This document shows positions 34,318-43,895 of a DNA stretch of 64,000 nucleotides, piece by piece. Position numbers and translations under genes: made by a program. The stretch spans positions 230,478 to 294,477 of the forward strand of contig DIAM01000013.1 of NCBI GenBank assembly GCA_002416505.1, in the 5' to 3' direction. The notes under the pieces were generated by a model, which was not told the origin of the DNA, did not search any database, and worked only from the letters and a program-made list of their open reading frames with translations. The stretch's first letter is position 1; each line of letters opens with the position of its first letter. Origin of the DNA: Gammaproteobacteria bacterium UBA5078 (GTDB taxonomy: Bacteria; Pseudomonadota; Gammaproteobacteria; Pseudomonadales; Pseudohongiellaceae).

Positions 34318-35928
34318 TTAGGGTCTGCTCACGAGCAACGGAGTGTAGAGCAGCTCTAGGTACTGCAACACGGCCTCTTCCCAGCTAAAACGCGCATTGG
34401 CGGCATTGCGGCGCAGATTCAACCAGAGTGCCGGTTTCGCCGTGCTCGCGCAGGCCTCACGGACGCAATCGAGCATGTTCTGCGCCTGTTCACGGGGCGT
34501 GTCGCCTCGAAAAGAGAGGCCATTGACGCCGTTCTCAACCGTGTCCTTCAGGCCGCCCACCGCATGGACGATGCACGGGGTTCCCGCCCGCATGGCCAGC
34601 ATCTGACTGATTCCACAGGGCTCGAAACTGCTTGGCATCAGGAATAGATCACCGTCCGCATATAAGGCGTCGGCCAGCTCTTCCGAGAAGCCTTGCAGGA
34701 ACAGGAAATTCGCGTGACGCGCCATCGCGCAGGTGAAGAAGTGTTCATAGAACTCCTCGCCACTGCCGATCATGATCAACACACCATCGCCGAGTTCGGT
34801 GAGCAATTTATCCAGCGCATAGACCTCACCGCCATGGCCATCGCTCACTGCTTCCATGAGCAGGCGCGCCTTCTGCCCCGTTACGCGGCCTACCGAGCTG
34901 AGCGTGCAGCTCACAGACTTGCGACGACGGCGCCACTGCGCGGTGCGACGCTGCGCATGAAAGTGCGCGGCGGGGACATAGTGCTTGTCCCCTACCCATT
35001 GCAATAAGGATTGGTCGATTAAATCTAGCAACTGTGCGCGGGAGCGATGTGGCGCAGGCGGCGTATTGTAGTCACAGCCATTGAGAATGCCATGCAGCCT
35101 CCCCTGCGCCTCTAGACACTGTAGATCTTTCTCCAGCCCTTCGCCCCCCACGAAACCATGGGCTTGATCCGTCGGAATCAAAATCTCCTTGGCGTAGTTC
35201 GGCGACACCGCATGGACTCGATCGGATAAATTGATGCCGGCGCGCATCAGGTTCACGCAGTCCCAGTGCACGGGATCTTGAATAAGCGTCAAATCCGGAG
35301 CGAGGTTGGGATACCAGTGGTGTAGGGATGAGTAGTGTCCTGATAGGGGACGGACGCCCTGTAGCGAGAGATTGTGGATCGTATAGACCGTGGGCATCGC
35401 GCGCAGGGCTCGGTAGGCCGGCATATAGCGACGCAATAGGGCCACGAGCGAGGCGTGCCAATCGTGCAGATGCAGCACTTCCACTTCGTTGAACCGCTTC
35501 TCTATCAAGCCCTGACAGACGGCGATACAGAATAGCGCGAATTTATGCGCATCGGTCGCGAAGGGGCCCTGCTGGTCATTGCAGTAAATCGCGCCCTCAC
35601 CGCAGGACGCGAACAGGGAGTGCTCGAGGATATAGTGCCTAACGGACCCCAGGCCCTTCTTGCGTGCCCCCCCGCCCTTCGCCGTGGCAGTTTGCTCGAC
35701 TCGGAAGATCGCCACCGTTTCCGGGTGGCCACAGAAGGAGACCTCGAGGGTACCGAGCAGGGCCGCATCATTGCGCTTTGCCAGCGACTGATAGCCCGGC
35801 GTGATAACCGACACCTCATGGCCCAATTGCGCTAGGGCAATCGGCACGTCTCGAATCACATCGCCGATCCCCCCTACTTTGCCACCCACCAACGCCCCGT
35901 TCTCTGCGGCAATCATTGCAATATGCAT
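34318..35928 (-). CDS. glgA: Glycogen synthase (ADP-glucose)
   Basis: GT5 glycosyltransferase of 536 residues that extends alpha-1,4-glucan from ADP-glucose. The N-terminal substrate loop MHIAMIAAENGALVGGKVGGIGDVIRD carries the K-x-G-G motif. HLHDWHASLVALLRR, YTIHNLSLQG and the C-terminal SSFEPCGISQMLAMRAGTPCIVHAVGGLKDTVENG with the catalytic Glu are typical. Two basic inserts, near residues 90-100 and 330-340, are longer than in E. coli (477 residues). Last gene of the ten-gene cluster, 12 bases after glgC. Confidence 0.95.
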   Translation of the reverse strand: MHIAMIAAENGALVGGKVGGIGDVIRDVPIALAQLGHEVSVITPGYQSLAKRNDAALLGTLEVSFCGHPETVAIFRVEQTATAKGGGARKKGLGSVRHYILEHSLFASCGEGAIYCNDQQGPFATDAHKFALFCIAVCQGLIEKRFNEVEVLHLHDWHASLVALLRRYMPAYRALRAMPTVYTIHNLSLQGVRPLSGHYSSLHHWYPNLAPDLTLIQDPVHWDCVNLMRAGINLSDRVHAVSPNYAKEILIPTDQAHGFVGGEGLEKDLQCLEAQGRLHGILNGCDYNTPPAPHRSRAQLLDLIDQSLLQWVGDKHYVPAAHFHAQRRTAQWRRRRKSVSCTLSSVGRVTGQKARLLMEAVSDGHGGEVYALDKLLTELGDGVLIMIGSGEEFYEHFFTCAMARHANFLFLQGFSEELADALYADGDLFLMPSSFEPCGISQMLAMRAGTPCIVHAVGGLKDTVENGVNGLSFRGDTPREQAQNMLDCVREACASTAKPALWLNLRRNAANARFSWEEAVLQYLELLYTPLLVSRP

Positions 35929-35940
35929 GCATCCCTCAAT

Positions 35941-37206
35941 CTATATTCCGCCGACCGACTGGCCTAACATCTCACGCGTGACTAGCGTGACGCCCTTGTC
36001 GGTCACACGATAGCCCTTCTTGATATCCGCCTCGCGATCGTAGCCAATGACGGTACCCTCGGGTACGGTGCAACCGCGATCGATAATCACCTTGCGCAAC
36101 TTGCAGTGGCGTTTTATGACGACATCGGGCAACACAACGGCCTCGTCGATCTGCGAGTACGAGTGAATCCGCACGTTCGAAAAGAGCACGGATTTTCGCA
36201 CTATTGAACCCGAAATAATACAGCCGCTAGAGACCAAGGAATCCATTGCAGCCCCGCGGCGGTCGTCGTCATCGAAGACGAACTTGGCCGGTGGCAATTG
36301 TTCCTGAAAGGTCCAGATTGGCCAGCGCGGATCATAGAGATTCAGGGGCGGAGCTGGCGAGGCGAGCTCCATGTTCGCTAGCCAATACGAATCGAGATTG
36401 CCGACATCGCGCCAATAGGCCAGCTCATCGCTGTCCGGGTCTACGAAGCGATACGCGAACACCTTATGGTCTTTGATGATCGAGGGAATAATATTCTTGC
36501 CGAAGTCGTGATCCGAGTCGACGTTCTTAGAGTCCTGACGCAGCTGCTCGAAAAGAAACTCTGTCTTGAATACATAATTGCCCATCGAGGCAAGACAGCG
36601 CTCGGGATTATCCGGGACGTGTTGCGGGTGCTCGGGTTTCTCGCTGAAGCCAAGAATTCTGTGCGCACGATCGACGCTCATGACGCCGAAATTTCCCGCC
36701 GCCTCTTCGAGCGGAACCTCCATGCAAGACACCGTCATGTCCGCATCATGCTCGGCGTGAAAGGCCAGCATCTCGCCATAGTCTTGGCGGTAGATATGGT
36801 CGCCGGAGAGTATCATGACGTACTCGGGAATCTCGCCGCGTATGATATCGATGTTCTGATATACCGCATCGGCGGTACCCATATACCAGCTGTCGGAATG
36901 GCGCTGCGAGGCAGGCAGAATCTCCACGCCCTCCCCCAACTCCTTCTTGAAGTGTCCCCAGCCCCGCACCAAGTGTTTAATCAGTGAGTGCGCTTTGTAT
37001 TGGGTCACGACACCGACGCGACGCACGCCGGAGTTGATGCAGTTGGAGAGGGGAAAATCGATGATCCGAAATTTTCCGCCGAAGAACAATGCGGGCTTGG
37101 CGCGCCAATCGGTTAACTCATGAAGTCTTGAGCCCCGTCCCCCGGCCAGTATCAACGCATAGGTATTGCGGGTTAGTTTACTTATATAACGTGGACCGCT
37201 TTCCAT
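35941..37206 (-). CDS. glgC: Glucose-1-phosphate adenylyltransferase
   Basis: Makes ADP-glucose, the committed step of glycogen synthesis. A 421-residue protein with the nucleotidyltransferase signature ALILAGGRGSRLHELTDWRAKPALFFGGKFRIIDFPLSNC, ILSGDHIYRQDYGEML, and FSEKPEHPQ, then a left-handed beta-helix C-terminus. Arg and Lys residues of the fructose-1,6-bisphosphate activator site in the N-terminal part seem present. Follows glgP by 25 bases. Confidence 0.96.
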   Translation of the reverse strand: MESGPRYISKLTRNTYALILAGGRGSRLHELTDWRAKPALFFGGKFRIIDFPLSNCINSGVRRVGVVTQYKAHSLIKHLVRGWGHFKKELGEGVEILPASQRHSDSWYMGTADAVYQNIDIIRGEIPEYVMILSGDHIYRQDYGEMLAFHAEHDADMTVSCMEVPLEEAAGNFGVMSVDRAHRILGFSEKPEHPQHVPDNPERCLASMGNYVFKTEFLFEQLRQDSKNVDSDHDFGKNIIPSIIKDHKVFAYRFVDPDSDELAYWRDVGNLDSYWLANMELASPAPPLNLYDPRWPIWTFQEQLPPAKFVFDDDDRRGAAMDSLVSSGCIISGSIVRKSVLFSNVRIHSYSQIDEAVVLPDVVIKRHCKLRKVIIDRGCTVPEGTVIGYDREADIKKGYRVTDKGVTLVTREMLGQSVGGI

Positions 37207-37231
37207 AATCGACTCCTCACTCAGTATATTG

Positions 37232-39751
37232 TTATTTTTGGGCTTTCACTGAAAGACCCCAGATCTCTTCCGCGTAGCTGCGGATAGTGCGATCACTGGA
37301 GAAATGTCCGCTCGCTGCGGTGTTTAAAATACTCATGCTTTGCCACGCATTCTGATCCTGGAATAAGGCACCGACACTGCGCTGCGCGTCGACATAGCTA
37401 CGGAAGTCTGCCGCCGTAAGCCATTGATCTCCGGGATTACGAATGCTATCGCTGATAGGCACGAAAAGCCCCGGTTCTCCCAGATTAAAGAGTCCAGACT
37501 CTAAGAGCTGCATCGTCGCCGAGAAATCGCTGTCATTCGCGATAATATCGTTCGGAGCATAATTCTCGCGTGCTCGTGCGACCTCGTCGGCCTGCAGGCC
37601 AAACAGGAAGAAGTTCTCCGCGCCCACCTCGTCGCGAATCTCGATATTGGCACCATCGAGGGTGCCAATGGTGATGGCCCCGTTCATCATGAACTTCATA
37701 TTGCCCGTGCCGGAGGCCTCCTTGCCTGCCGTGGAGACTTGTTCTGACAGGTCTGCACCGGGACAGATGATCTCCATCACCGTCACGCGGTAATTGGGTA
37801 AGAATGCCACGCGCAGCAAGGGCTTGGCACGCTCATCCGCATTGATCACCGCGGCAACGTTATTGATCAACTTGATGATAAGTTTGGCCATGAAATAGCC
37901 AGGCGCAGCCTTCCCTCCTATCAACACACAGCGTGGCGTCATGCCCTCGGTGTCGCCGCGCAATATTCGCTCGTAAAGATGAATGACGTGCAACACGTTG
38001 AGAAGCTGACGCTTGTATTCGTGAATACGCTTGACCTGCACATCGAACAACATGCCGGTATCGAACTCCACGTCACACTTGAGCTTGACTAAGTCAGCCA
38101 GGGACTGCTTGTTGGCGGTCTTGATCGCGGCCCACTCTTGGCGAAATTGCGCATTCTCGGCATAGGGTGTCAGTTGCCTTAGTTGGTCGAGATCGGTGAC
38201 CCAATGTTCGCCGATGGACTTGGTGATCAAGCCGGCGAGCTTAGGATTGCAGAAGGCGAGCCAGCGCCGCGGAGTGACGCCATTGGTCTTATTATTGAAT
38301 TTTTCCGGCCACAGTTGATAAAAATTACGGAACAGCCCTTCCTTCAATAATTCGGTATGCAATGCGGCGACACCGTTCACGGAAAAACTACCGACAATGG
38401 CGAGATGGGCCATGCGGATATGGGGATCGGCACTCTCCTCGATCAGCGACAACTCGGCCAACTTGCCGCCATCGCCCGGCCATTTCACCGCGACCTGCGC
38501 AAGAAAACGAGCATTGATCTCGTAGATAATCTCGAGAATACGCGGCAGCATCTCGCGGAACAAACGCACCGGCCAGCGCTCCAATGCCTCTGGCAATAAA
38601 GTATGGTTGGTGTAAGCCATGGTGGTATTACAGATCTTCCAAGCGCTGTCCCAATCCAATTTCTGCTCGTCCAACAGCAGGCGCATTAACTCTGCCACCG
38701 CGATGGACGGGTGGGTATCGTTGAGCTGAAAACAATTATACTGAGAGAACTCGTCGAACTCGGAGCCGCTGCGCTGCACCCAACGCGCGATCACATCCTG
38801 CAGACTCGCGGACGAGAGGAAATATTGCTGACGCAGGCGCAGCACCTTGCCATTCTCACTCACATCATTGGGGTACAGGACCATCGATATCTGTTCGGCC
38901 TGATTCTTCGCGGCCACCGCCTCTGCGTAACCACCGGCATTGAATTCATGCAAGTTAAACTCTTCGGTGGCGGAAGACTTCCATAGGCGCAATGTATTCA
39001 CGGTGTCATTACGATAGCCCGGTATCGGCATATCATAGGGCACCGCTAGAACATCGCGCGTGTCGATCCACTGGCGATGCTCGCCATCGGCCCCGACCAC
39101 GGTACTGCCATAGAACTTCACGCGACGAGTATCCTGTGGCGCCTCGAATTCCCAAGGGTTTCCGAACTCTAGCCAATGATCTGGGCACTCCACCTGAGCG
39201 CCATTCTCGATGCGTTGATGGAACATGCCATAGTCATAACGAATCCCATAGCCAGTAACCGGGAGCCCGAGTGTCGCGCAGCTGTCTAGGAAACAGGCCG
39301 CGAGCCGACCAAGACCACCATTGCCTAGACCCGCGTCGCGCTCCTCGGCAGAGAGTTCTTCCAGCGATACGCCATAACGATACAGAGCCTCGCGCAGCGT
39401 CTCCTCCATATCCAGATTCAGCGACGCATTGGTCAGCGTGCGTCCCATTAGAAATTCGAGCGAGATATAGGATACGCGCTTGGGACGCTCGTCCTGATAG
39501 CGTTTGCGGGTCGCTCTCCAGCGCTCGACTAAGCGATCGCGCACCGTCAGCGCCGCCGCATTAAAAAGATAGTGGTGGGCGTTGCTGGTCTGATCGCGCC
39601 CCAGCGTTAAATGGAAATGCCGATCCAGATCCTCCGCCACCGTCTTACTGTCCATGCCGAGCCAGGCATATGTGCCAACGCCGATAGGCCCCTTCTTCTT
39701 CCGGGGAGATTTCTTGGCGCTAGTTTTAGAACTTTCAGATGAACTACTCAT
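37232..39751 (-). CDS. glgP: Glycogen phosphorylase
   Basis: GT35 phosphorylase of 839 residues that releases glucose-1-phosphate from glycogen ends. It has SLEFLMGRTLTNASLNLD, ERDAGLGNGGLGRLAACFLDS, the active-site region VKRIHEYKRQLLN and the PLP-lysine block GKEASGTGNMKFMMNGAITIGTLDGAN. A basic N-terminal stretch of about 25 residues (SAKKSPRKKKG) precedes the catalytic part. The start overlaps the glgX stop as ATGA. Confidence 0.96.
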   Translation of the reverse strand: MSSSSESSKTSAKKSPRKKKGPIGVGTYAWLGMDSKTVAEDLDRHFHLTLGRDQTSNAHHYLFNAAALTVRDRLVERWRATRKRYQDERPKRVSYISLEFLMGRTLTNASLNLDMEETLREALYRYGVSLEELSAEERDAGLGNGGLGRLAACFLDSCATLGLPVTGYGIRYDYGMFHQRIENGAQVECPDHWLEFGNPWEFEAPQDTRRVKFYGSTVVGADGEHRQWIDTRDVLAVPYDMPIPGYRNDTVNTLRLWKSSATEEFNLHEFNAGGYAEAVAAKNQAEQISMVLYPNDVSENGKVLRLRQQYFLSSASLQDVIARWVQRSGSEFDEFSQYNCFQLNDTHPSIAVAELMRLLLDEQKLDWDSAWKICNTTMAYTNHTLLPEALERWPVRLFREMLPRILEIIYEINARFLAQVAVKWPGDGGKLAELSLIEESADPHIRMAHLAIVGSFSVNGVAALHTELLKEGLFRNFYQLWPEKFNNKTNGVTPRRWLAFCNPKLAGLITKSIGEHWVTDLDQLRQLTPYAENAQFRQEWAAIKTANKQSLADLVKLKCDVEFDTGMLFDVQVKRIHEYKRQLLNVLHVIHLYERILRGDTEGMTPRCVLIGGKAAPGYFMAKLIIKLINNVAAVINADERAKPLLRVAFLPNYRVTVMEIICPGADLSEQVSTAGKEASGTGNMKFMMNGAITIGTLDGANIEIRDEVGAENFFLFGLQADEVARARENYAPNDIIANDSDFSATMQLLESGLFNLGEPGLFVPISDSIRNPGDQWLTAADFRSYVDAQRSVGALFQDQNAWQSMSILNTAASGHFSSDRTIRSYAEEIWGLSVKAQK

Positions 39752-41904
39752 GACTCGATTACTTCCTCGACCTGTGTGTTTGCAGTGGATACTTTATTGG
39801 CGGGGTCGCCCTGCCGTGCCAGGAGCACGACCGTCGAGCAGGAAAATAGATTCAAACGATTGACGACCATGCAATTGTTGACATCGGGTATCCCCGATTG
39901 AGTGGCGGTATCCAGAAGGATCTCCCATCGCTCCACACCGGCGACGATGGGCAATCTGAAGCCGAGTGCGCCGCGATCGGCATGGAAGATTATCAACACC
40001 CGCTCACGAAGCGAAGTTGCCGGATTCAGTCCCACCAACATGCAGCCGAGGGTACGAGCATGGTGCTCCTGCCAATGGCTGGCCTGCATCAACTCGCCAC
40101 TATTGTTATACCAAAGAATCTGCGGGTCGTTAACCTGCATCGCCTCATGCACATAGCGATCGAAGAATAGGTGGGAGTAGCGCGCGCGCAGCTCGGTGAG
40201 GTGCGTAGTGAACCTCTGCTGCATGCGCCCCTCTTCGTTGATCTTGTCCCAGTTGATCCAATTGACCACGTTGTCTTGGCAATAGGAATTATTATTGCCG
40301 TGCTTGGTACGGCAGCTCTCATCGCCACCGGAGAGCATGGGAACACCCTGTGACAACAACAGAGTGGTCAGCAGATTACGTTGCTGCCGCTGGCGCAAGA
40401 CGTTGATGGTCTTGTCCAACGTCGGGCCCTCTATGCCGAAGTTATCGCTGTAATTCTCGCGATGCCCGTCCTGATTCTCCTCGCCATTGATCTCGTTATG
40501 CCGCTCGCGATAAGTCACCAGATCGTTCAAGGTGAAGCCATCATGGCTGGTAATGAAATTGATACTAGCCGAGGGCTTACGCCCATCGTGTTCGAAAATG
40601 TCGCTAGAACCGTGGATGCGTCTGGCGAACTCTGGCAGCACTCCAGCATCGCCCCGCCAGAAACGGCGCACCGTATCGCGGTAGCGATCATTCCACTCGC
40701 TCCATCCGGGCGGAAAATGACCGAGTTGATAGCCTCCGGGCCCGATGTCCCACGGTTCCGCAATCAGTTTCATGCCGGCCAATACCGGGTCTTGTAGCAT
40801 TGCGTCGAAGAAGCCACTGCCCTGATCGAAGCCATAGGACTCTCTGCCCAATACCGGTGCCAGATCGAAGCGGAAACCATCCACCTGCATCGCACTGGCC
40901 CAATAACGCAGGCAATCCATCATCAACTGCACCACACGCGGATGCGTCATATTCAGAGTATTGCCACAGCCGGTGTCGTTGATATAGAAGCGTTTATCTT
41001 CGGACTGCAGGCGGTAGTATGACAAATTGTCGATGCCACGATAGGAGAAACTAGGGCCGAGGCGCCCGCCTTCTGCGGTGTGGTTAAAGACGACATCGAG
41101 TATTACCTCGATGCCGGCCTCATGAAATGCATCGACCATCTCACGCACTTCGAGGATCGAGTTGCTACTCATATAGTCCTGATGAGGCGCGAAGAAACAC
41201 AGGCTGTTATAGCCCCAGTAATTGACCAGTCCCTTCTCGTTCAAGAAATGTTCGCTGATGAAACTTTGAATCGGCATCAATTCGACCGAGGTGATGCCCA
41301 TCGCCTTGAGATAGGAGATTATCTGAGCATTGCCCATGCCCGCGAAACAGCCTTGTTGCTCGGGCGAAATACCCGGGTGGGAAATAGTGAAACCCCGCAC
41401 ATGGGTCTCATACAACACCGTCTTGGCTAAGGGAACACGATGACTTGTGCGCGTACTGCCCACGATATTTTCCACCACCACACACTTTGGCATGAAGGCC
41501 TTGTTGTCGCGCTTATCGAATTTCAGATCCTTGTCGGCATGATTGATGTCGAATCCGTAATGCGTATCGGACCACTCGAACTTGCCGACCAGTTGCTTGC
41601 AATAGGGGTCAAGTGAGATTTTATTGGCATTGAAGCGATGACCCATGTGTATCTGCCAAGGGCCATGGACTCGATAGGCATAGACGGTGCCTGGGCCCGC
41701 CTTAGGCAGATAGCCATGCCAGACCTGATTAGTGAGTCGCGGCAACTCAAAGCGCTGAATCTCTCGTGAACCATCGGGTGTGAAAAGACATAATTCGACG
41801 CGCTCTGCATGGGCAGAGAACAGCGCGAAGTTAACGCCCTCTCCATCCCAAGTCGCCCCTAATGGATAGGCGCTGCCCGGAGCTAGGGATACTGCTTGCT
41901 TCAT
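39748..41904 (-). CDS. glgX: Glycogen debranching enzyme GlgX
   Basis: GH13 isoamylase-type enzyme that cuts alpha-1,6 branches left by GlgP. The N-terminal CBM48 (SAYPLGATWDGEGVNFALFSAHAERVELCLF) is followed by the barrel with VVFNHTAEGG, VDGFRFDLAPVLG (nucleophile Asp), LIAEPWDIGPGG (acid/base Glu) and FITSHDGFTL. ATG 41904 overlaps the glgB stop as ATGA and gives 718 residues; the longer frame to 41982 lies inside glgB and is unlikely. The gene ends by overlapping the glgP start. Confidence 0.95.
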   Translation of the reverse strand: MKQAVSLAPGSAYPLGATWDGEGVNFALFSAHAERVELCLFTPDGSREIQRFELPRLTNQVWHGYLPKAGPGTVYAYRVHGPWQIHMGHRFNANKISLDPYCKQLVGKFEWSDTHYGFDINHADKDLKFDKRDNKAFMPKCVVVENIVGSTRTSHRVPLAKTVLYETHVRGFTISHPGISPEQQGCFAGMGNAQIISYLKAMGITSVELMPIQSFISEHFLNEKGLVNYWGYNSLCFFAPHQDYMSSNSILEVREMVDAFHEAGIEVILDVVFNHTAEGGRLGPSFSYRGIDNLSYYRLQSEDKRFYINDTGCGNTLNMTHPRVVQLMMDCLRYWASAMQVDGFRFDLAPVLGRESYGFDQGSGFFDAMLQDPVLAGMKLIAEPWDIGPGGYQLGHFPPGWSEWNDRYRDTVRRFWRGDAGVLPEFARRIHGSSDIFEHDGRKPSASINFITSHDGFTLNDLVTYRERHNEINGEENQDGHRENYSDNFGIEGPTLDKTINVLRQRQQRNLLTTLLLSQGVPMLSGGDESCRTKHGNNNSYCQDNVVNWINWDKINEEGRMQQRFTTHLTELRARYSHLFFDRYVHEAMQVNDPQILWYNNSGELMQASHWQEHHARTLGCMLVGLNPATSLRERVLIIFHADRGALGFRLPIVAGVERWEILLDTATQSGIPDVNNCMVVNRLNLFSCSTVVLLARQGDPANKVSTANTQVEEVIES

Positions 41905-43895
41905 AAATTCCCCGTTTGTGAAAACATGATGGTAGCCAATGGCGGGACCGTGACGATGATGGACCAGGGGCGACCATGCCATGACATTTGTTCGGCCTTA
42001 ACGGCGCCGTAATTACCCGCGTCGCTACCGCCATAAATGGCGGAATCACTGTTGAGCAACTCTCGGTATAGACCCGGCCCTGGTACGCCGATGCGATAAT
42101 GGCGATGTTGGGTCGGCGTAAGATTGACCACCGCCACCACCGAGCTCGCCGCCTTGTCCACGGCCTTGCGCAGGAAGACAAAGATCGACTCTGCGCGCGC
42201 GTCGGCGTCGATCCACTCGAAACAGTCCGCATCGCTATCTCCTTGATAGAGAGCAGGCTGGGTCGCACACACCCGATTGAGATCTCGAACCAGGCGCTGG
42301 ATTCCTAGATGGGGTGCATGATCGAGCAAGGACCAATCGAGGCTGCGGTCGTGATTCCATTCGCTACGCTGTGCGAATTCGCCACCCATGAAGAGCAATT
42401 TCTTGCCCGGATGGCACCACATCAAACCGAGGTATGCGCGCAGATTAGCGAATTTCTGCCAGTCGTCGCCGGGCATCTTCTCGATCAACGAGCGCTTACC
42501 GTGCACCACCTCGTCATGGCTTAGCGGCAGTATGAAATTTTCCGAGAATGCGTATAGAAGACCGAAGCTCAGGTCAGAGTGATGATATTGCCGATGGATA
42601 GGATCGCGCGCCATATAGCGCAGGGTGTCGTTCATCCACCCTAGGTTCCATTTGAAACCAAAGCCTAGGCCGCCGCGCGAAGTGAATTCGGTCACCCCAG
42701 GCCAGGCCGTGGACTCCTCGGCGATCATCGCCACACCGGGGTAGTTGCGGTACACTCGCTCGTTGATCTGCTTGATCAGGCTAATCGCCTCGAGGTTCTC
42801 GATACCGCCATACTGATTGGGGAGCCATTCGCCCTCCTCCCGGCTGTAGTTCAGGTACAGCATGGATGCCACGGCATCGAAGCGCAGTCCATCGATATGG
42901 AACTGGTCGAGCCAGTAGAAGGCATTGCTGAGCAGATAACTGATGACCTCGGCGCGTCCATAATTATAGATCAAGGTATTCCAGTCTGGGTGGAAGCCCT
43001 GACGCGGATCCGCGTGCTCATACAGGCACGTCCCATCGAAATTGGCTAGACCATGCTCGTCGGAGGGGAAGTGCGCGGGCACCCAGTCCAATAGCACGCC
43101 AAGGCCTTGCAGATGGGCCTGATCGATGAGGTAGCGAAAGTCGTCGGGCGTGCCAAAACGGCGCGTTGGCGAGTACAGGCCGATCGGCTGATAGCCCCAG
43201 GAGCCATCGAAGGGAAACTCACTCATCGGCATGAACTGGATGTGGGTAAAGCCCATATCCTTCACATAGGCCAATAATTGATCGGCCAACTCGTGGTAGG
43301 TGAGGAAGCCGTCATCGTGCCAGTGGCGTCGCCATGACCCGGCGTGCACCTCGTAGATCAACATCGAAGATTCATGCAGCGCTACTTTACTGCGCCGCTC
43401 TAACCATGCCGCATCGTGCCACTCGTACCGAGCCTGTTCGGGCACGATCGAGGCGTTGTCGGGCCGCAGCTGCGTAGCCTGCGCATAGGGATCGGCCTTC
43501 CAGGGCAGCACCTGCCCCTGCGCACTGACAAGCTGATATTTATAGCACTGCCCTGAGCTCACGCCGGGGATGAAGCATTCCCACACGCCGAATCCAGCAT
43601 GGACACGCATGGGATGGCGCTCCGGGTTCCAGTCATTGAAATCCCCGATTACCGCGACACTACTTGCCGAGGGAGCCCAGAGCGCGAATAGCACCCCTGC
43701 GACGCCTTCATGGCTGAAATGATTAGCGCCTAGGAAACGATAGGCACGCTCCTGCTCCCCTCTACTGAACAGGTATAGATCCTCGGCATTGAGAAAAAGC
43801 GCCTCGACTGCCAACTGCTCGGTGCTGTCTGACTTTGCATTCTTATTACGTTGCGCCGGCGTTTTCTTTACCGCCGCGCGGGGCTTGCTGCTCAT
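41901..43895 (-). CDS. glgB: 1,4-alpha-glucan branching enzyme GlgB
   Basis: GH13 branching enzyme of 664 residues. It shows the CBM48 domain (GVLFALWAPSASSVAVIGDFNDWN), DWVPAHFPSDEHGL, IDGLRFDAVASMLYLNYSREEGEW with the nucleophile Asp, MIAEESTAWPGV with the acid Glu, and ILPLSHDEVVHGK. E. coli GlgB has 728 residues with an extra N1 domain. Here only a 35-residue Lys/Ala-rich stretch precedes the N2 part, so this is a short-form enzyme. Starts with an ATGA overlap on malQ and ends with one on glgX. Confidence 0.95.
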   Translation of the reverse strand: MSSKPRAAVKKTPAQRNKNAKSDSTEQLAVEALFLNAEDLYLFSRGEQERAYRFLGANHFSHEGVAGVLFALWAPSASSVAVIGDFNDWNPERHPMRVHAGFGVWECFIPGVSSGQCYKYQLVSAQGQVLPWKADPYAQATQLRPDNASIVPEQARYEWHDAAWLERRSKVALHESSMLIYEVHAGSWRRHWHDDGFLTYHELADQLLAYVKDMGFTHIQFMPMSEFPFDGSWGYQPIGLYSPTRRFGTPDDFRYLIDQAHLQGLGVLLDWVPAHFPSDEHGLANFDGTCLYEHADPRQGFHPDWNTLIYNYGRAEVISYLLSNAFYWLDQFHIDGLRFDAVASMLYLNYSREEGEWLPNQYGGIENLEAISLIKQINERVYRNYPGVAMIAEESTAWPGVTEFTSRGGLGFGFKWNLGWMNDTLRYMARDPIHRQYHHSDLSFGLLYAFSENFILPLSHDEVVHGKRSLIEKMPGDDWQKFANLRAYLGLMWCHPGKKLLFMGGEFAQRSEWNHDRSLDWSLLDHAPHLGIQRLVRDLNRVCATQPALYQGDSDADCFEWIDADARAESIFVFLRKAVDKAASSVVAVVNLTPTQHRHYRIGVPGPGLYRELLNSDSAIYGGSDAGNYGAVKAEQMSWHGRPWSIIVTVPPLATIMFSQTGNL